From NCBI RefSeq assembly GCF_046036945.1, contig NZ_JBJQOQ010000023.1:1-64000 (forward strand): 64,000 nt of DNA, read 5' to 3'. The notes beneath the pieces are model-generated. The model saw nothing but the letters and a program-made list of their open reading frames with translations, did no database searches and was not told the origin of the DNA. Shown piece by piece: positions 32,756 to 41,472 of this stretch (its first letter is position 1; every line of letters starts with the position of its first letter). This DNA comes from Brevibacillus_C sp046036945 (GTDB taxonomy: Bacteria > Bacillota > Bacilli > Brevibacillales > Brevibacillaceae). The position numbers were made by a program, and so were the translations under genes.

Positions 32756-33772
32756 ATGAAGACGATTGAGGAACTTGAGCTGAAGATGACAGAACCATCC
32801 GAACGATTGATTGACATGATGACCCACTTGGACGGCGATATCGTCATTCTGGGAGTCGGAGGAAAAATGGGGCCGAGTCTGGCCAAGCTGGCAAAACGGG
32901 CGATCGAACGGGCGGGGGTGACGAAACGTGTGTTCGGCGTTTCCCGCTTTTCCGACAGAGGGCTGCAAGCCGAGCTGGAGGCGAACGGCATTGAGACGAT
33001 TGCCGCCGACCTGCTTGACGAGGAACAGCTCAACCAGCTGCCAGCCGTAAAGAATGTCGTTTTTATGGCGGGCCATAAGTTTGGAACCATTGGCAAAGAG
33101 CCGTTTACCTGGGCCATGAACACGTATCTGCCCGGCCGAGTGGCAGAAAAGTTTTCCGATTCTCGAATCGTTTCGTTTTCAACCGGCAATTTGTATCCGC
33201 TGTCACCGCTGCAAAAAGGCGGCCCTTCTGAGGAGGCATCGGTTGAGCCGATCGGGGAGTATGCCCAGTCCTGCCTGGGCAGGGAACGGATCTTCACCTA
33301 TTTTTCGCAAAAACTGAATATACCAATGCTTCACTTCCGGCTGAACTACGCCATTGACATGCGTTACGGCGTTTTGCTGGAAATTGCCAAGGCTGTGTTT
33401 GAACAGCGTCCGCTTGATCTTGGCATGGGTCACGTCAACGTCATTTGGCAGGGAGACGCCAACGAGATGGCCCTCCGCTGCCTGGCGCTTTGCAGCACAC
33501 CGCCGCGGGTGTTGAATGTAACGGGGCCCGAAACGGCTTCCGTTCGCTGGCTGGCAGGACAGTTCGCCGACAGGTTTGGAGTTGAACCCGTGTTTGTCAA
33601 CCAAGAACAGGAGACCGCGCTGCTCAGCAATGCGGCCAAGGCCCATCAACTTCTCGGTTATCCGCGCGTCTCGCTGGGACAGATGATTGACTGGACGGCA
33701 GAGTGGGTGGCCGCAGGAGGAATAACGATTGACAAGCCGACGCACTTCCAGGAGCGAAAGGGGGAATTTTGA
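32756..33772 (+). CDS. NAD-dependent epimerase/dehydratase-like protein
   Basis: The 338-residue extended SDR has the nucleotide loop GVGGKMGPSLAKLAKRA and later FSTGNLYP and a conserved end, but the typical YxxxK motif is replaced by YAQSCLGRERIF. ATG 32756 is chosen over the more upstream start by GGAGGAGCAG. It opens a catabolic cluster of five genes in one direction, followed by a DapA-like gene after one base. The position suggests action on a sugar acid or amino-sugar precursor of the lyase substrate. The incomplete catalytic motif makes the reaction uncertain. Confidence 0.72.
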   Translation: MKTIEELELKMTEPSERLIDMMTHLDGDIVILGVGGKMGPSLAKLAKRAIERAGVTKRVFGVSRFSDRGLQAELEANGIETIAADLLDEEQLNQLPAVKNVVFMAGHKFGTIGKEPFTWAMNTYLPGRVAEKFSDSRIVSFSTGNLYPLSPLQKGGPSEEASVEPIGEYAQSCLGRERIFTYFSQKLNIPMLHFRLNYAIDMRYGVLLEIAKAVFEQRPLDLGMGHVNVIWQGDANEMALRCLALCSTPPRVLNVTGPETASVRWLAGQFADRFGVEPVFVNQEQETALLSNAAKAHQLLGYPRVSLGQMIDWTAEWVAAGGITIDKPTHFQERKGEF

Positions 33773-33773
33773 C

Positions 33774-34838
33774 ATGGTCTGCGAACTGCGTCCTGCCGTC
33801 TACAAGCGCCTGCATGAAGGAGTGGTTATCCCGGCCCATCCGCTGGCACTCGACGCCTCCCGCCGGTTGGACGAACATCGGCAGCGGGCATTGACGCGCT
33901 ACTACCTCGCATCAGGCGCTGGCGGCGTGGCTGTCGGCGTCCACACGACACAATTTGAGATCAGGGACAAGGAGATCAACCTGTTGGAACCTGTTCTGAG
34001 GATGGCGGCAGAAGAAGTTGAGCGGGCCGGAGCAGATGGTTCCTTTATCAAGGTGGCCGGGATCTGCGGGCCGACGGATCAGGCGCTGGCCGAAGCGGAG
34101 CTGGCGGTAAAGCTGGGTTATGATCTGGGACTTGTCAGCATGGGCGGACTGCATGGTTGGACGGAGTCTGAGCTGCTTCACAGGGTGGAGGAAATCGCCA
34201 AGGTCATTCCCGTTTTCGGGTTCTACCTCCAGCCTTCCGTAGGAGGAAGACCGCTCAGCTACTCGTTTTGGCGGGAGTTTGCCGAAATTCCCGGCGTCAT
34301 GGCGATCAAGATGGCGCCTTTTAACCGCTATCAGACGCTCGATGTCGCAAGAGCGGTCTGCCATTCCAGCCGTGTGGAGCAAATTGCCCTCTACACCGGC
34401 AATGACGACAATATCGTCGCGGATCTGCTGACCACTTTTCGGTTTCTGGTAAATGGGAAACCGGTAGAGAAGAGCATCGTCGGCGGATTGCTTGGCCACT
34501 GGGCCGTGTGGACGGGAAAAGCCGTCGAACTGCTAGAGCGGATCAAAGCCGCGAAAAAAAGCGGTGCGGGGGTGCATGAACTGCTTCAAGAGGGCGTGAT
34601 GGTTACAGACGCCAACGCCGCATTCTTTGATCCGGCGCATGAATTTCACGGCTGCATCGCCGGGATACATGAGGTGCTCAGGCGGCAGGGCTTGCTTGCG
34701 GGGCGCTGGTGCCTCAATCCAGAGGAAGATCTTTCGCCAGGCCAAATGGAGGAGATCGACCGCGTGTACTGCGAATATCCGCAGTTGAACGACGATGAAT
34801 TCGTCAAACGACACTTGGAGAAATGGCTTTCTGATTAA
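33774..34838 (+). CDS. DapA-like lyase (DHDPS/NAL family)
   Basis: The 354-residue TIM-barrel protein belongs to the dihydrodipicolinate synthase/N-acetylneuraminate lyase group. The Schiff-base Lys is at about residue 179 in GVMAIKMAPFNRY. The tyrosine that usually precedes it is in PVFGFYLQPSVGG (about 151), where the normal YNxP triad part is altered, so it is likely neither DapA nor NanA. It also carries about 60 residues beyond the usual 290-300. The start ATG 33774 follows AAGGGGG and lies one base after the epimerase stop. A pyruvate-releasing aldol cleavage is a plausible role. Confidence 0.8.
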   Translation: MVCELRPAVYKRLHEGVVIPAHPLALDASRRLDEHRQRALTRYYLASGAGGVAVGVHTTQFEIRDKEINLLEPVLRMAAEEVERAGADGSFIKVAGICGPTDQALAEAELAVKLGYDLGLVSMGGLHGWTESELLHRVEEIAKVIPVFGFYLQPSVGGRPLSYSFWREFAEIPGVMAIKMAPFNRYQTLDVARAVCHSSRVEQIALYTGNDDNIVADLLTTFRFLVNGKPVEKSIVGGLLGHWAVWTGKAVELLERIKAAKKSGAGVHELLQEGVMVTDANAAFFDPAHEFHGCIAGIHEVLRRQGLLAGRWCLNPEEDLSPGQMEEIDRVYCEYPQLNDDEFVKRHLEKWLSD

Positions 34839-34871
34839 TCATCCAGTGACTTAAGAGAGGGGATGCTTCTC

Positions 34872-36113
34872 ATGGAACAGCCGCAAGTGAAATCCAATTC
34901 ACCCGTGCACATGCAGAAATCAGCGAAATCGTGGATCACCTCACTGGGGCCGGCCATCATCACGGCCGCCCTGGTCGTCGGCCCCGGCAGTGTGACACTT
35001 ACTTCTAAGATGGGGGCCATGTACGGTTACAATATGCTCTGGGTCGTCGTCATTTCCGTCTTGTTCATGATGGCTTTTACCGAAATGAGCGCCAGAATCG
35101 GCATGGCGACAAGGCAATCTCTGCTGGCCACGATCAGGCAAAAATGGGGAAAGGCGGCCGCAATCGTCATGGGCTTGAGTTGTTTTCTGGTCACTTCCAC
35201 CTTTCAGGGAGCAAATGTGATCGGCGCCGGTGTGGCTCTGTCCAGTTTGACGGGCATTTCGACAAAGGCATGGGGAGTCATTTTTACGCTCTTGGCCATT
35301 TCATTATTATTCTTCCGCAATTTTTACCGAATTCTTGAAAAGTTGATGCTGGTTCTGGTGGCCATCATGCTGTTCTCGTTTTTATGTACCGTCATCATGG
35401 TAAAACCAAGCCTGGGCGGCATTCTCTCCGGACTTGTCCCGCAAGTGCCAACCGGTTCTGCCATGCTGATCGTCGGCCTGGTTGCCACCACCTTCACAGT
35501 CGTCGGTGCCCTCTACCAATCGTATCTCGTGCAGGAGAAAGGATGGACGGCTGCCAACGTGCAGGAAGGCTCGCGTGAGAGTTACGCGGGTATCATCCTG
35601 CTCGGACTGATCTCTGCTCTGATCATGATTAGCGCAGCTGCGGTGCTGAAGCCGCAAGGGATCGAGGTAAATACGGCGACAGACATGGGCAAGGCGCTGG
35701 AGCCGCTATTCGGGAACGGAGCAACTATCATCTTCATGATCGGTCTGTGGGGCGCGGCATTTTCATCCTTAACGGGAAACGCGGCTATCGGCGGGGTGAT
35801 GCTGGCAGATTCACTCGGTTTTGGCAGCCAATTGAGCAGCAAGTCGGTCCGCTACTTTATTATGGCCGTGATGGTGCTTGGGGGCATCGTTGCACTCGTG
35901 TTCGGGAAAGTCCCGGTGCAGCTGATCCTGGTCACACAGCCTGTCACGATCATCGTCGTCCCTTTGATCGGACTGGCCCTGTTTGCCCTGGCCAACGACA
36001 AGCAAATCATGGGTGACCTGAAAAATACGCCGATCAAGAACGTGATTACCGCATTGGCGCTCATTTTTCTCGTGATCCTCGCCGGAAAGACAGTGAAGGA
36101 CCTGTTCTTTTAA
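34872..36113 (+). CDS. Nramp-fold transporter lacking the canonical metal motif
   Basis: The 413-residue protein has eleven or more predicted helices and the overall pattern of the Nramp family (WITSLGPAIITAALVVGPGSVTLTSK, then AFTEMSARIGMATRQSLLA). The metal-binding motif DPGN in the first helix reads GPGS here (37-40). In helix 6 the motif containing the metal-binding Met (MPHN) is not present, and the aligned segment is VGLVATTFTVVGALYQSYLVQ. The residues that bind Mn or Fe are therefore missing, and the protein probably carries something else. It stands between a DapA-like gene and a regulator, which makes uptake of an organic substrate of the cluster an attractive guess. ATG 34872 fits the GAGAGGGG site better than ATG 34863. 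Confidence 0.82.
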   Translation: MEQPQVKSNSPVHMQKSAKSWITSLGPAIITAALVVGPGSVTLTSKMGAMYGYNMLWVVVISVLFMMAFTEMSARIGMATRQSLLATIRQKWGKAAAIVMGLSCFLVTSTFQGANVIGAGVALSSLTGISTKAWGVIFTLLAISLLFFRNFYRILEKLMLVLVAIMLFSFLCTVIMVKPSLGGILSGLVPQVPTGSAMLIVGLVATTFTVVGALYQSYLVQEKGWTAANVQEGSRESYAGIILLGLISALIMISAAAVLKPQGIEVNTATDMGKALEPLFGNGATIIFMIGLWGAAFSSLTGNAAIGGVMLADSLGFGSQLSSKSVRYFIMAVMVLGGIVALVFGKVPVQLILVTQPVTIIVVPLIGLALFALANDKQIMGDLKNTPIKNVITALALIFLVILAGKTVKDLFF

Positions 36114-36132
36114 CAGTAAGGGGGTGGATCGG

Positions 36133-37458
36133 ATGCATAATTCGATCAAGATTGGCGTAATTGGCCCTCCGGCCATTGTAGAGGTGATCCGTGAAACCCT
36201 CAGATCGTTTCCCAACTTTTCCCCGGTCATCCGGGCATCCAATCGGATCGGGGATGCCCCCGTCTTCGCTGCGGAAATCATGGGACAGGTGGAAGTCCTG
36301 CTTTTTTCCGGCTATTACCCGTACAAAATAGCGAAGGAACAGGTGTCTTTCACCGTCCCCGTACACTATATCCCGCTGACCGGAACCGGCCTCTACCGCT
36401 CTTTATTCCGCATGTACCGATCCGGCAAGATCGGGGGATTGTCCATCGACCTGCTGGCAAACCAAGCGGTGGAGAAGGTGTTGGCAGAGTTAGGCGTACC
36501 CGCTTCGGGCATGCACTACTACGACGGTGTTCCCTATCGCCTGGAGGACATGATCCAGTTCCACCTGCAAACGTATCAACAAGGAAAAAGCGCCGGAGCG
36601 CTGACTGGCGTGAAGGCAGTAGCGGATGAATTGACCCGCCGGAACGTCCCCAACGAGTGGGTAATCCCGACGGCCCAGGACATTTCTGTCTCTTTGGAAC
36701 GCGCCTTGCTCTCGACCGAGAAACGGCGCAACAAGGAGTCGCAGATCGTCTTTGGCCTGATCCAGATTGATGATTACAACCAGCTGTTAGAGCGCAGCCA
36801 TTCGGAACATGACGTTCAGAAAGTAAAGCTGGAAATTCATCGGCTGTTCTTGGACTACGCCGGCTGCCTGGATGGCCACCTGACCAGCCTCGGAGGGGAC
36901 GAGTACATGTTTGTGACGACGCGGGGGATTTTTGAGCGGGAGACGAGGGGATACAAATTCATCCCGATTCTGATCGACGCGAAAAGGTCGCTGGGCGTTT
37001 CGCTAAGCATCGGCATCGGCTTCGGCCAGACGGCGAACGAAGCGGGCACGCATGCCAGATTGGCATTGCGCCAAGCGAAAGAATTTGGCGGCGACATCTG
37101 TTTTATCGTTCGCGAAGATCGCAGCGTCATCGGACCGGTAGAAATGGCCCATCCGATGGTGTACGAGCTGTCGGTGACAGACGAGGAGCTGCTCATGCGG
37201 GCGGAGAAAGCGGGGATGACTGCCTCTTACATGAGCAAGCTGATGGCCCAAGTCTCGCGCTTGGGAAAAATGGAGTACACTGCCCAGGAACTGGCCTCAA
37301 TCCTCGGGGTCACGCTGCGCAGTTCCCATCGGATTCTGCTTCAGTGGCTCGACGCTGAACTGGTGGAGATCGTCGGTGTTGAGAAGATCTCATCCAAAGG
37401 TAGACCGCGCCAGGTATATCGGCTCAGCTTTGTCGACGAACTAGAAAAGGTCAGATAG
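36133..37458 (+). CDS. One-component regulator: sensor domain, GGDEF-like domain, winged helix
   Basis: The 441-residue protein begins with a PrpR-N-like sensor (residues 5-190; LLFSGYYPYKIAKEQ, LSIDLLANQAVEKVLAELG). A GGDEF-like domain (about 205-335) follows with SLGGDEYMFVTTRG (GGDEY at 254-258) and GVSLSIGIGFGQTANEA. The C-terminal DNA-binding part is EYTAQELASILGVTLRSSHRILLQWL, then GRPRQVYRLSF. A paralogue of the same arrangement lies at 38862. The GGDEY could be an active diguanylate-type motif or a nucleotide-binding relic. No membrane segment is present. ATG 36133 is favoured by AAGGGGG. It probably controls the surrounding epimerase, lyase and transporter genes. Confidence 0.8.
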   Translation: MHNSIKIGVIGPPAIVEVIRETLRSFPNFSPVIRASNRIGDAPVFAAEIMGQVEVLLFSGYYPYKIAKEQVSFTVPVHYIPLTGTGLYRSLFRMYRSGKIGGLSIDLLANQAVEKVLAELGVPASGMHYYDGVPYRLEDMIQFHLQTYQQGKSAGALTGVKAVADELTRRNVPNEWVIPTAQDISVSLERALLSTEKRRNKESQIVFGLIQIDDYNQLLERSHSEHDVQKVKLEIHRLFLDYAGCLDGHLTSLGGDEYMFVTTRGIFERETRGYKFIPILIDAKRSLGVSLSIGIGFGQTANEAGTHARLALRQAKEFGGDICFIVREDRSVIGPVEMAHPMVYELSVTDEELLMRAEKAGMTASYMSKLMAQVSRLGKMEYTAQELASILGVTLRSSHRILLQWLDAELVEIVGVEKISSKGRPRQVYRLSFVDELEKVR

Positions 37459-37468
37459 GAGGGAGCAT

Positions 37469-38380
37469 GTGAACAGGAAACTTGAACTTCAGATCGGGAT
37501 GATCGGCCTGGACACGTCACATTGCGAAGCCTTCACAGAAATCATCCAGGATCACAGCCATCCCTATCACGTTCCAGGCGGGAGAGTAACGGTGGCCTAT
37601 CCGGGCGGATCGCCTGATTTCCCCTTGAGCGCAACACGAGTCGGCACGATCACGCATGCGCTGCAAGAGAGGTTCGGAGTTCGCATCGCAGATTCGATCG
37701 CGGAGGTGGCGGAGCAAGCGGATGCCATACTGCTGACCTCGGTCGACGGCCGCATCCATCTGCAGCAGTTTGCTGCTGTCGCCTCTTTTGGCAAACCGGT
37801 GTTTATCGATAAGCCGTTGGCAGTCAGTTTCGCTGAAGCGCTGCGGATCTTTGAACTGGCGCGTCGGCATCGCGTACCGGTGATGAGTTGTTCGTCCCTT
37901 CGCTTTGCCGACGGGTTGGTCAATGCCATGCAGCGGCAGGAGAATGGCCCCATTACCGGTGCGTACTGTTTCGGTCCCATGCCGCTTCAGCCGGCACTCC
38001 CTGGGCTTTTTTGGTATGGAATCCACACGGTCGAAATGCTGTTTGCCGTCTTGGGAAAAGACTGCGTCAATGCAACTGCTGTGAGCAGCGAAGAGGGCGA
38101 CGTGATCACGGGTCTTTGGGCAGATGGACGTTTGGGTGTCATCCGGGGCGACCGCACGTGGAACAAGGCATTTGGCGCTGTCATCCACCATCGGGATACG
38201 GTGCAGTTTATCGACGTGCAGGCCGACGTGAAGCCTTACTACGCCTGTCTCATCGAGCATGTCATGCGCTTTTTTCACAGCGGGCAATCTCCGGTGGACC
38301 GTATGGAGACACTGGCGATCATGCGTTTTATAGAAGCGGCAAACGAAAGCCGGCAGACGGGGCGGACCGTGATGCTTTAG
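37469..38380 (+). CDS. Gfo/Idh/MocA-family oxidoreductase
   Basis: The 303-residue protein has a Gfo/Idh-type Rossmann start (QIGMIGLDTSHCEAFTEI), the DKPLA motif that positions the catalytic Lys (VFIDKPLAVSFAEAL) and an alpha/beta substrate domain. The first nucleotide loop is unusual: GxGxxG is replaced by GLDTSH, which suggests altered or weak cofactor binding. GTG 37469 follows AGGAGGG. It closes the cluster behind the regulator and may oxidise or reduce the sugar-like substrate. Confidence 0.78.
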   Translation: MNRKLELQIGMIGLDTSHCEAFTEIIQDHSHPYHVPGGRVTVAYPGGSPDFPLSATRVGTITHALQERFGVRIADSIAEVAEQADAILLTSVDGRIHLQQFAAVASFGKPVFIDKPLAVSFAEALRIFELARRHRVPVMSCSSLRFADGLVNAMQRQENGPITGAYCFGPMPLQPALPGLFWYGIHTVEMLFAVLGKDCVNATAVSSEEGDVITGLWADGRLGVIRGDRTWNKAFGAVIHHRDTVQFIDVQADVKPYYACLIEHVMRFFHSGQSPVDRMETLAIMRFIEAANESRQTGRTVML

Positions 38381-38437
38381 TCATCACTAACTCTTCGCAT
38401 GATGCCTTGGATCTTTTTGATCGGAAGGTTGCCGATG

Positions 38438-38695
38438 TTACCTTCGCTTTAACCATATATAGGAAAGAAAAGCGACAACGAACGGATTGGCTGTGACAAA
38501 TAAATAAAATAAACCTGCCGAAACATCATGCAATGCCCAAAAGGTGGCTCCTAAATAAATCGTTGTATTGAATAAACCTAATAGAATGAGAGGACGCCAT
38601 TCCTTGGATTTCAGCCAAGGATATTTTTTTCGTTGAAAAATTCTTTTTTCCCTCTCCCAAAACGCCGGGCGAACCAGCCTCAGCCCAACTATTTT
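38438..38695 (-). pseudogene. EamA/DMT transporter remnant (internal fragment)
   Basis: The minus strand carries an 85-codon open stretch, bounded by stops, that reads like one half of a DMT carrier: PWLKSKEWRPLILLGLFN, TTIYLGATFWALHDVSAGLF, VTANPFVVAFLSYIWLKRR. EamA proteins are about 300 residues with ten helices, and only two or three helices remain, with no start. Nothing of the rest is seen nearby. It occupies most of the 480-base gap between the Gfo/Idh gene and the second regulator. Confidence 0.6.
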
Positions 38696-38737
38696 TCATA
38701 CCCTTGCGATTGATAGGATAATTTTAAACTGACCCAA

Positions 38738-38766
38738 TTGACAAAATATTTCCCATGGTATAAACT
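38738..38766 (+). promoter_or_regulatory. Promoter upstream of the second regulator gene
   Basis: TTGACA (38738-38743) and TAAACT (38761-38766) with a 17-base spacer. A second, shorter choice TATAAA at 38759 would leave only 15 bases. It would start a transcript with a leader of about 90 bases before the ATG at 38862. Confidence 0.6.
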
Positions 38767-38861
38767 TGTCTTTGTCATTATTAAACGACCATATAACGTC
38801 ATGTCGCTTAATTGATTAGTTCGTTTGCGCCGTATTCTGCGGATATTCAGGAGGATAATTC

Positions 38862-40178
38862 ATGGTCATACGCCTAGCTGCATTTGGTTCTTTCCATTTA
38901 ATAAAACGGATTCTTCAATATCAAGAGACTCTGCCGCAAATAGAAATCATCCCATACATCTACTCCAAACCGGAAGAGAGCCCGCAGCTTGTAAAAGAGG
39001 CTGCCGATTGCGACGTCCTGTTTTTTACGGGTCCGGTTCCGTATTTCTTCGCCGAAGAAGAGATTGCCCAAAAAGGGCTGCCGGCTGTGTACATCCCATT
39101 TGACGAGTACATGTTCGTGCTCTCGTTATTCCATATTCGCTATCATCTGGACCAGCACTCCATGCGCCTCTCGATTGACCTGCCAAACGCAGATCATGCC
39201 ATAAAAGTGTTTGAAGAGCTGAACATCGATCCGGCACCGGTTTATGTTTGCGACTACAGGCTGGGAATGCACGGGGAGGAGAGAGGGTTTGATACGAATG
39301 AACTGGTCAAATTTCATTTTGACCTGTGGCAATCAGGGAAAATTGACATCGTGTTGACCAGTATCCAAGCGGTTCATCTCGAGCTGCAAAAATTAGGGGT
39401 GAACTCCTTTCGCATGTTGTTCCCCGAAAAAAACATCAAGTACGCTCTCGAAGATGCGATGGCACGCGGGGAACTCATGATCAGCAAAAGCTCGCAAATC
39501 TGTGTGGGATTCGTCTCGATTGACCAGTTTGAAAACGACAGCAAGTCAGGGTTGGACTACGCTGATAAGGAGGTGATTTTAAAACTGCACCAGCTGTTGC
39601 TGGAGTTCGGGAAGAGCATCAATGCATCCATCCAGTATCTGGGCCAAAATCAATTTATTATCTACGGAACCAGGGGCAGCATCAATCACATCACCAATCA
39701 CAGCAGCGAGATGCCGATATTGTCTGAGATCAAAACAAAGCTGGGCATCACTGTCAGCATGGGATTCGGCTACGGCCTGACGGCGAATGAAGCAGAGCAG
39801 AATGCGCAAATTGCGCTGTTTCACGCCAGGAAATCATCCGGATCCGCCTATATCGTCACCGAAAAGAAAGTGGTCATCGGCCCGCTGCAGGATGAACCGC
39901 AGAGCTTTTCGCTCAGAAGCGATGACCAGAAGCTGCTTGCTATCTCGGAAAAAACAGGCATCAGTGTCGCGACGATCAGTAAAATTTCCGAGTTTTACAA
40001 GTTGAAACGCTTTGCCAGTTTTACCGCAAATGAGCTGGCCGATTACCTGCAAGTCGGGCGCAGGAGCGGGGAGCGGACGATCAAGAAACTGTTGGAAGAA
40101 AATTATGCCCAGGTCACAGGGGAAGAACAGCCTTATCAAAAAGGCAGACCGCGTTCGCTGTACAAACTCACGTTTTAG
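38862..40178 (+). CDS. Paralogous one-component regulator with degenerate GGDEF-like domain
   Basis: The 438-residue protein is collinear with the regulator at 36133. Matches are DVLFFTGPVPYFFAEE, VYIPF in the sensor, LSIDLPNADHAIKVFEELN, SMGFGYGLTANEAEQNAQIAL, and the winged helix SFTANELADYLQVGRRSGERTIKKLLEE followed by GRPRSLYKLTF. The catalytic GGDEF position reads GQNQF (about 261-265), so this copy cannot have diguanylate cyclase activity and may only bind a nucleotide. The start ATG follows AGGAGG. It precedes the M20 amidohydrolase and ABC importer genes by 30 bases, so that operon is its likely target. Confidence 0.8.
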   Translation: MVIRLAAFGSFHLIKRILQYQETLPQIEIIPYIYSKPEESPQLVKEAADCDVLFFTGPVPYFFAEEEIAQKGLPAVYIPFDEYMFVLSLFHIRYHLDQHSMRLSIDLPNADHAIKVFEELNIDPAPVYVCDYRLGMHGEERGFDTNELVKFHFDLWQSGKIDIVLTSIQAVHLELQKLGVNSFRMLFPEKNIKYALEDAMARGELMISKSSQICVGFVSIDQFENDSKSGLDYADKEVILKLHQLLLEFGKSINASIQYLGQNQFIIYGTRGSINHITNHSSEMPILSEIKTKLGITVSMGFGYGLTANEAEQNAQIALFHARKSSGSAYIVTEKKVVIGPLQDEPQSFSLRSDDQKLLAISEKTGISVATISKISEFYKLKRFASFTANELADYLQVGRRSGERTIKKLLEENYAQVTGEEQPYQKGRPRSLYKLTF

Positions 40179-40208
40179 ATGCCAAAAATGACGGGGGGGA
40201 GTGGGAAC

Positions 40209-41408
40209 ATGGAACCACTGAACGGAACAGCCTTGGAAGAATATGTGATTCAACTAAGAAGAGACTTTCACAGAAACCCGGAACTGGGAGGTGAGGAAGA
40301 AAGGACCTCCGCGATCGTGCAACAGGAGCTCGCGAAGCTGGAGATTCCCTCTGAAGCCGGATTCGCGAAGACGGGGGTCCTCGGAGTCATTGAGGGTGAA
40401 TCGCCAGGGCCCACTGTCGCCCTGCGCGCCGATATGGATGCCCTGCCTATCCACGAGCGGGCAAAACACGATTACATATCCGTCGTTCCGGGCAAGATGC
40501 ATGCCTGCGGACACGACGCCCATACCGCTATGCTGCTTGGCGCAGCCCACTACATCATGGGCAGACGCAAGGAATTGAACGGAAGAGTCCTGCTTGTTTT
40601 TCAGCCTGCCGAAGAGGTTTCACCCATCGGCGGGGCGCAGCCGATGATGGAGCAGGGTGTTTTCGACAAATATGTACCGGATGTGATGTTTGCCCAGCAT
40701 GTTTGGCCCAAACTGCCGGTGGGTCAATTTGGCGTCAAACCGGGTTACGTGATGGGGGCATCCGACAAATTCCAGATCACGATTACTGGCAGCGGCGGAC
40801 ACGCCAGTATGCCGCACCAGAGTGTAGACGTGATCATGGCGGTCAACCAGGTTATCAGCGGGATCCAGACGATCGTCAGCCGAAATGTTGATCCGCTGAA
40901 GCAAGCGGTGGTGACGATTGGCCTGGTCCAGTCCGGTTACCGGTACAATGTCATCGCCGATACGGCTTATCTGGAGGGGACGGTCCGAACCTTTGACCCG
41001 GCGGTGCGAGCGCAGATCGAAAAACGTTTAGGAGAAATCGTCGCCTATTCCTGCCAAGCCATGGGAGCAAAATCTGAGTTGACGTACACCCGCGGTTACC
41101 CGTGTACAGTTAATGACGAGAACACGGCCGCCTTCGTCAAGCGGACGATCATCGGCTTGCATGGATCCGAGAGTTGTCCTGACATCGAGCCCAGTTTGGC
41201 CGGCGAAGATTTTGCTAGATTTTTAGAAAAGTACAAGGGCGTCTACTATTGGCTTGGGGTAGGCGGAGACAAGGGGGATTTTCCCGCCTTGCACGACCCT
41301 GCTTTTGACCTCGATGAACGCGCCTTGAAAATCGGTTACACAACGATGGGCAACGTCGCACTCGCTTACTGCCAGCGCGTAGCGCAAGCACTGCCGCCGA
41401 TCCGTTGA
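40209..41408 (+). CDS. M20-family amidohydrolase
   Basis: The 399-residue peptidase M20D-type enzyme has RADMDALPIHE, MHACGHDAHTAMLLGAAH, QPAEEVSPIGGAQPM and the C-terminal SLAGEDFARFLEKYKGVYYWLG. The two-metal ligands are present. ATG 40209 is favoured by GGGGGGGAGTGGGAAC. Relatives cleave N-acyl amino acids, indole conjugates or aminobenzoyl-glutamate. The gene sits 30 bases behind the regulator and before an ABC importer, so it likely processes the imported substrate. Confidence 0.88.
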   Translation: MEPLNGTALEEYVIQLRRDFHRNPELGGEEERTSAIVQQELAKLEIPSEAGFAKTGVLGVIEGESPGPTVALRADMDALPIHERAKHDYISVVPGKMHACGHDAHTAMLLGAAHYIMGRRKELNGRVLLVFQPAEEVSPIGGAQPMMEQGVFDKYVPDVMFAQHVWPKLPVGQFGVKPGYVMGASDKFQITITGSGGHASMPHQSVDVIMAVNQVISGIQTIVSRNVDPLKQAVVTIGLVQSGYRYNVIADTAYLEGTVRTFDPAVRAQIEKRLGEIVAYSCQAMGAKSELTYTRGYPCTVNDENTAAFVKRTIIGLHGSESCPDIEPSLAGEDFARFLEKYKGVYYWLGVGGDKGDFPALHDPAFDLDERALKIGYTTMGNVALAYCQRVAQALPPIR

Positions 41409-41472
41409 CGCTGCGGGTGTCAGAGGGTTCGCGATCAATCAAATACATAAAAAGTGTACAGGGGGAAAAGCG

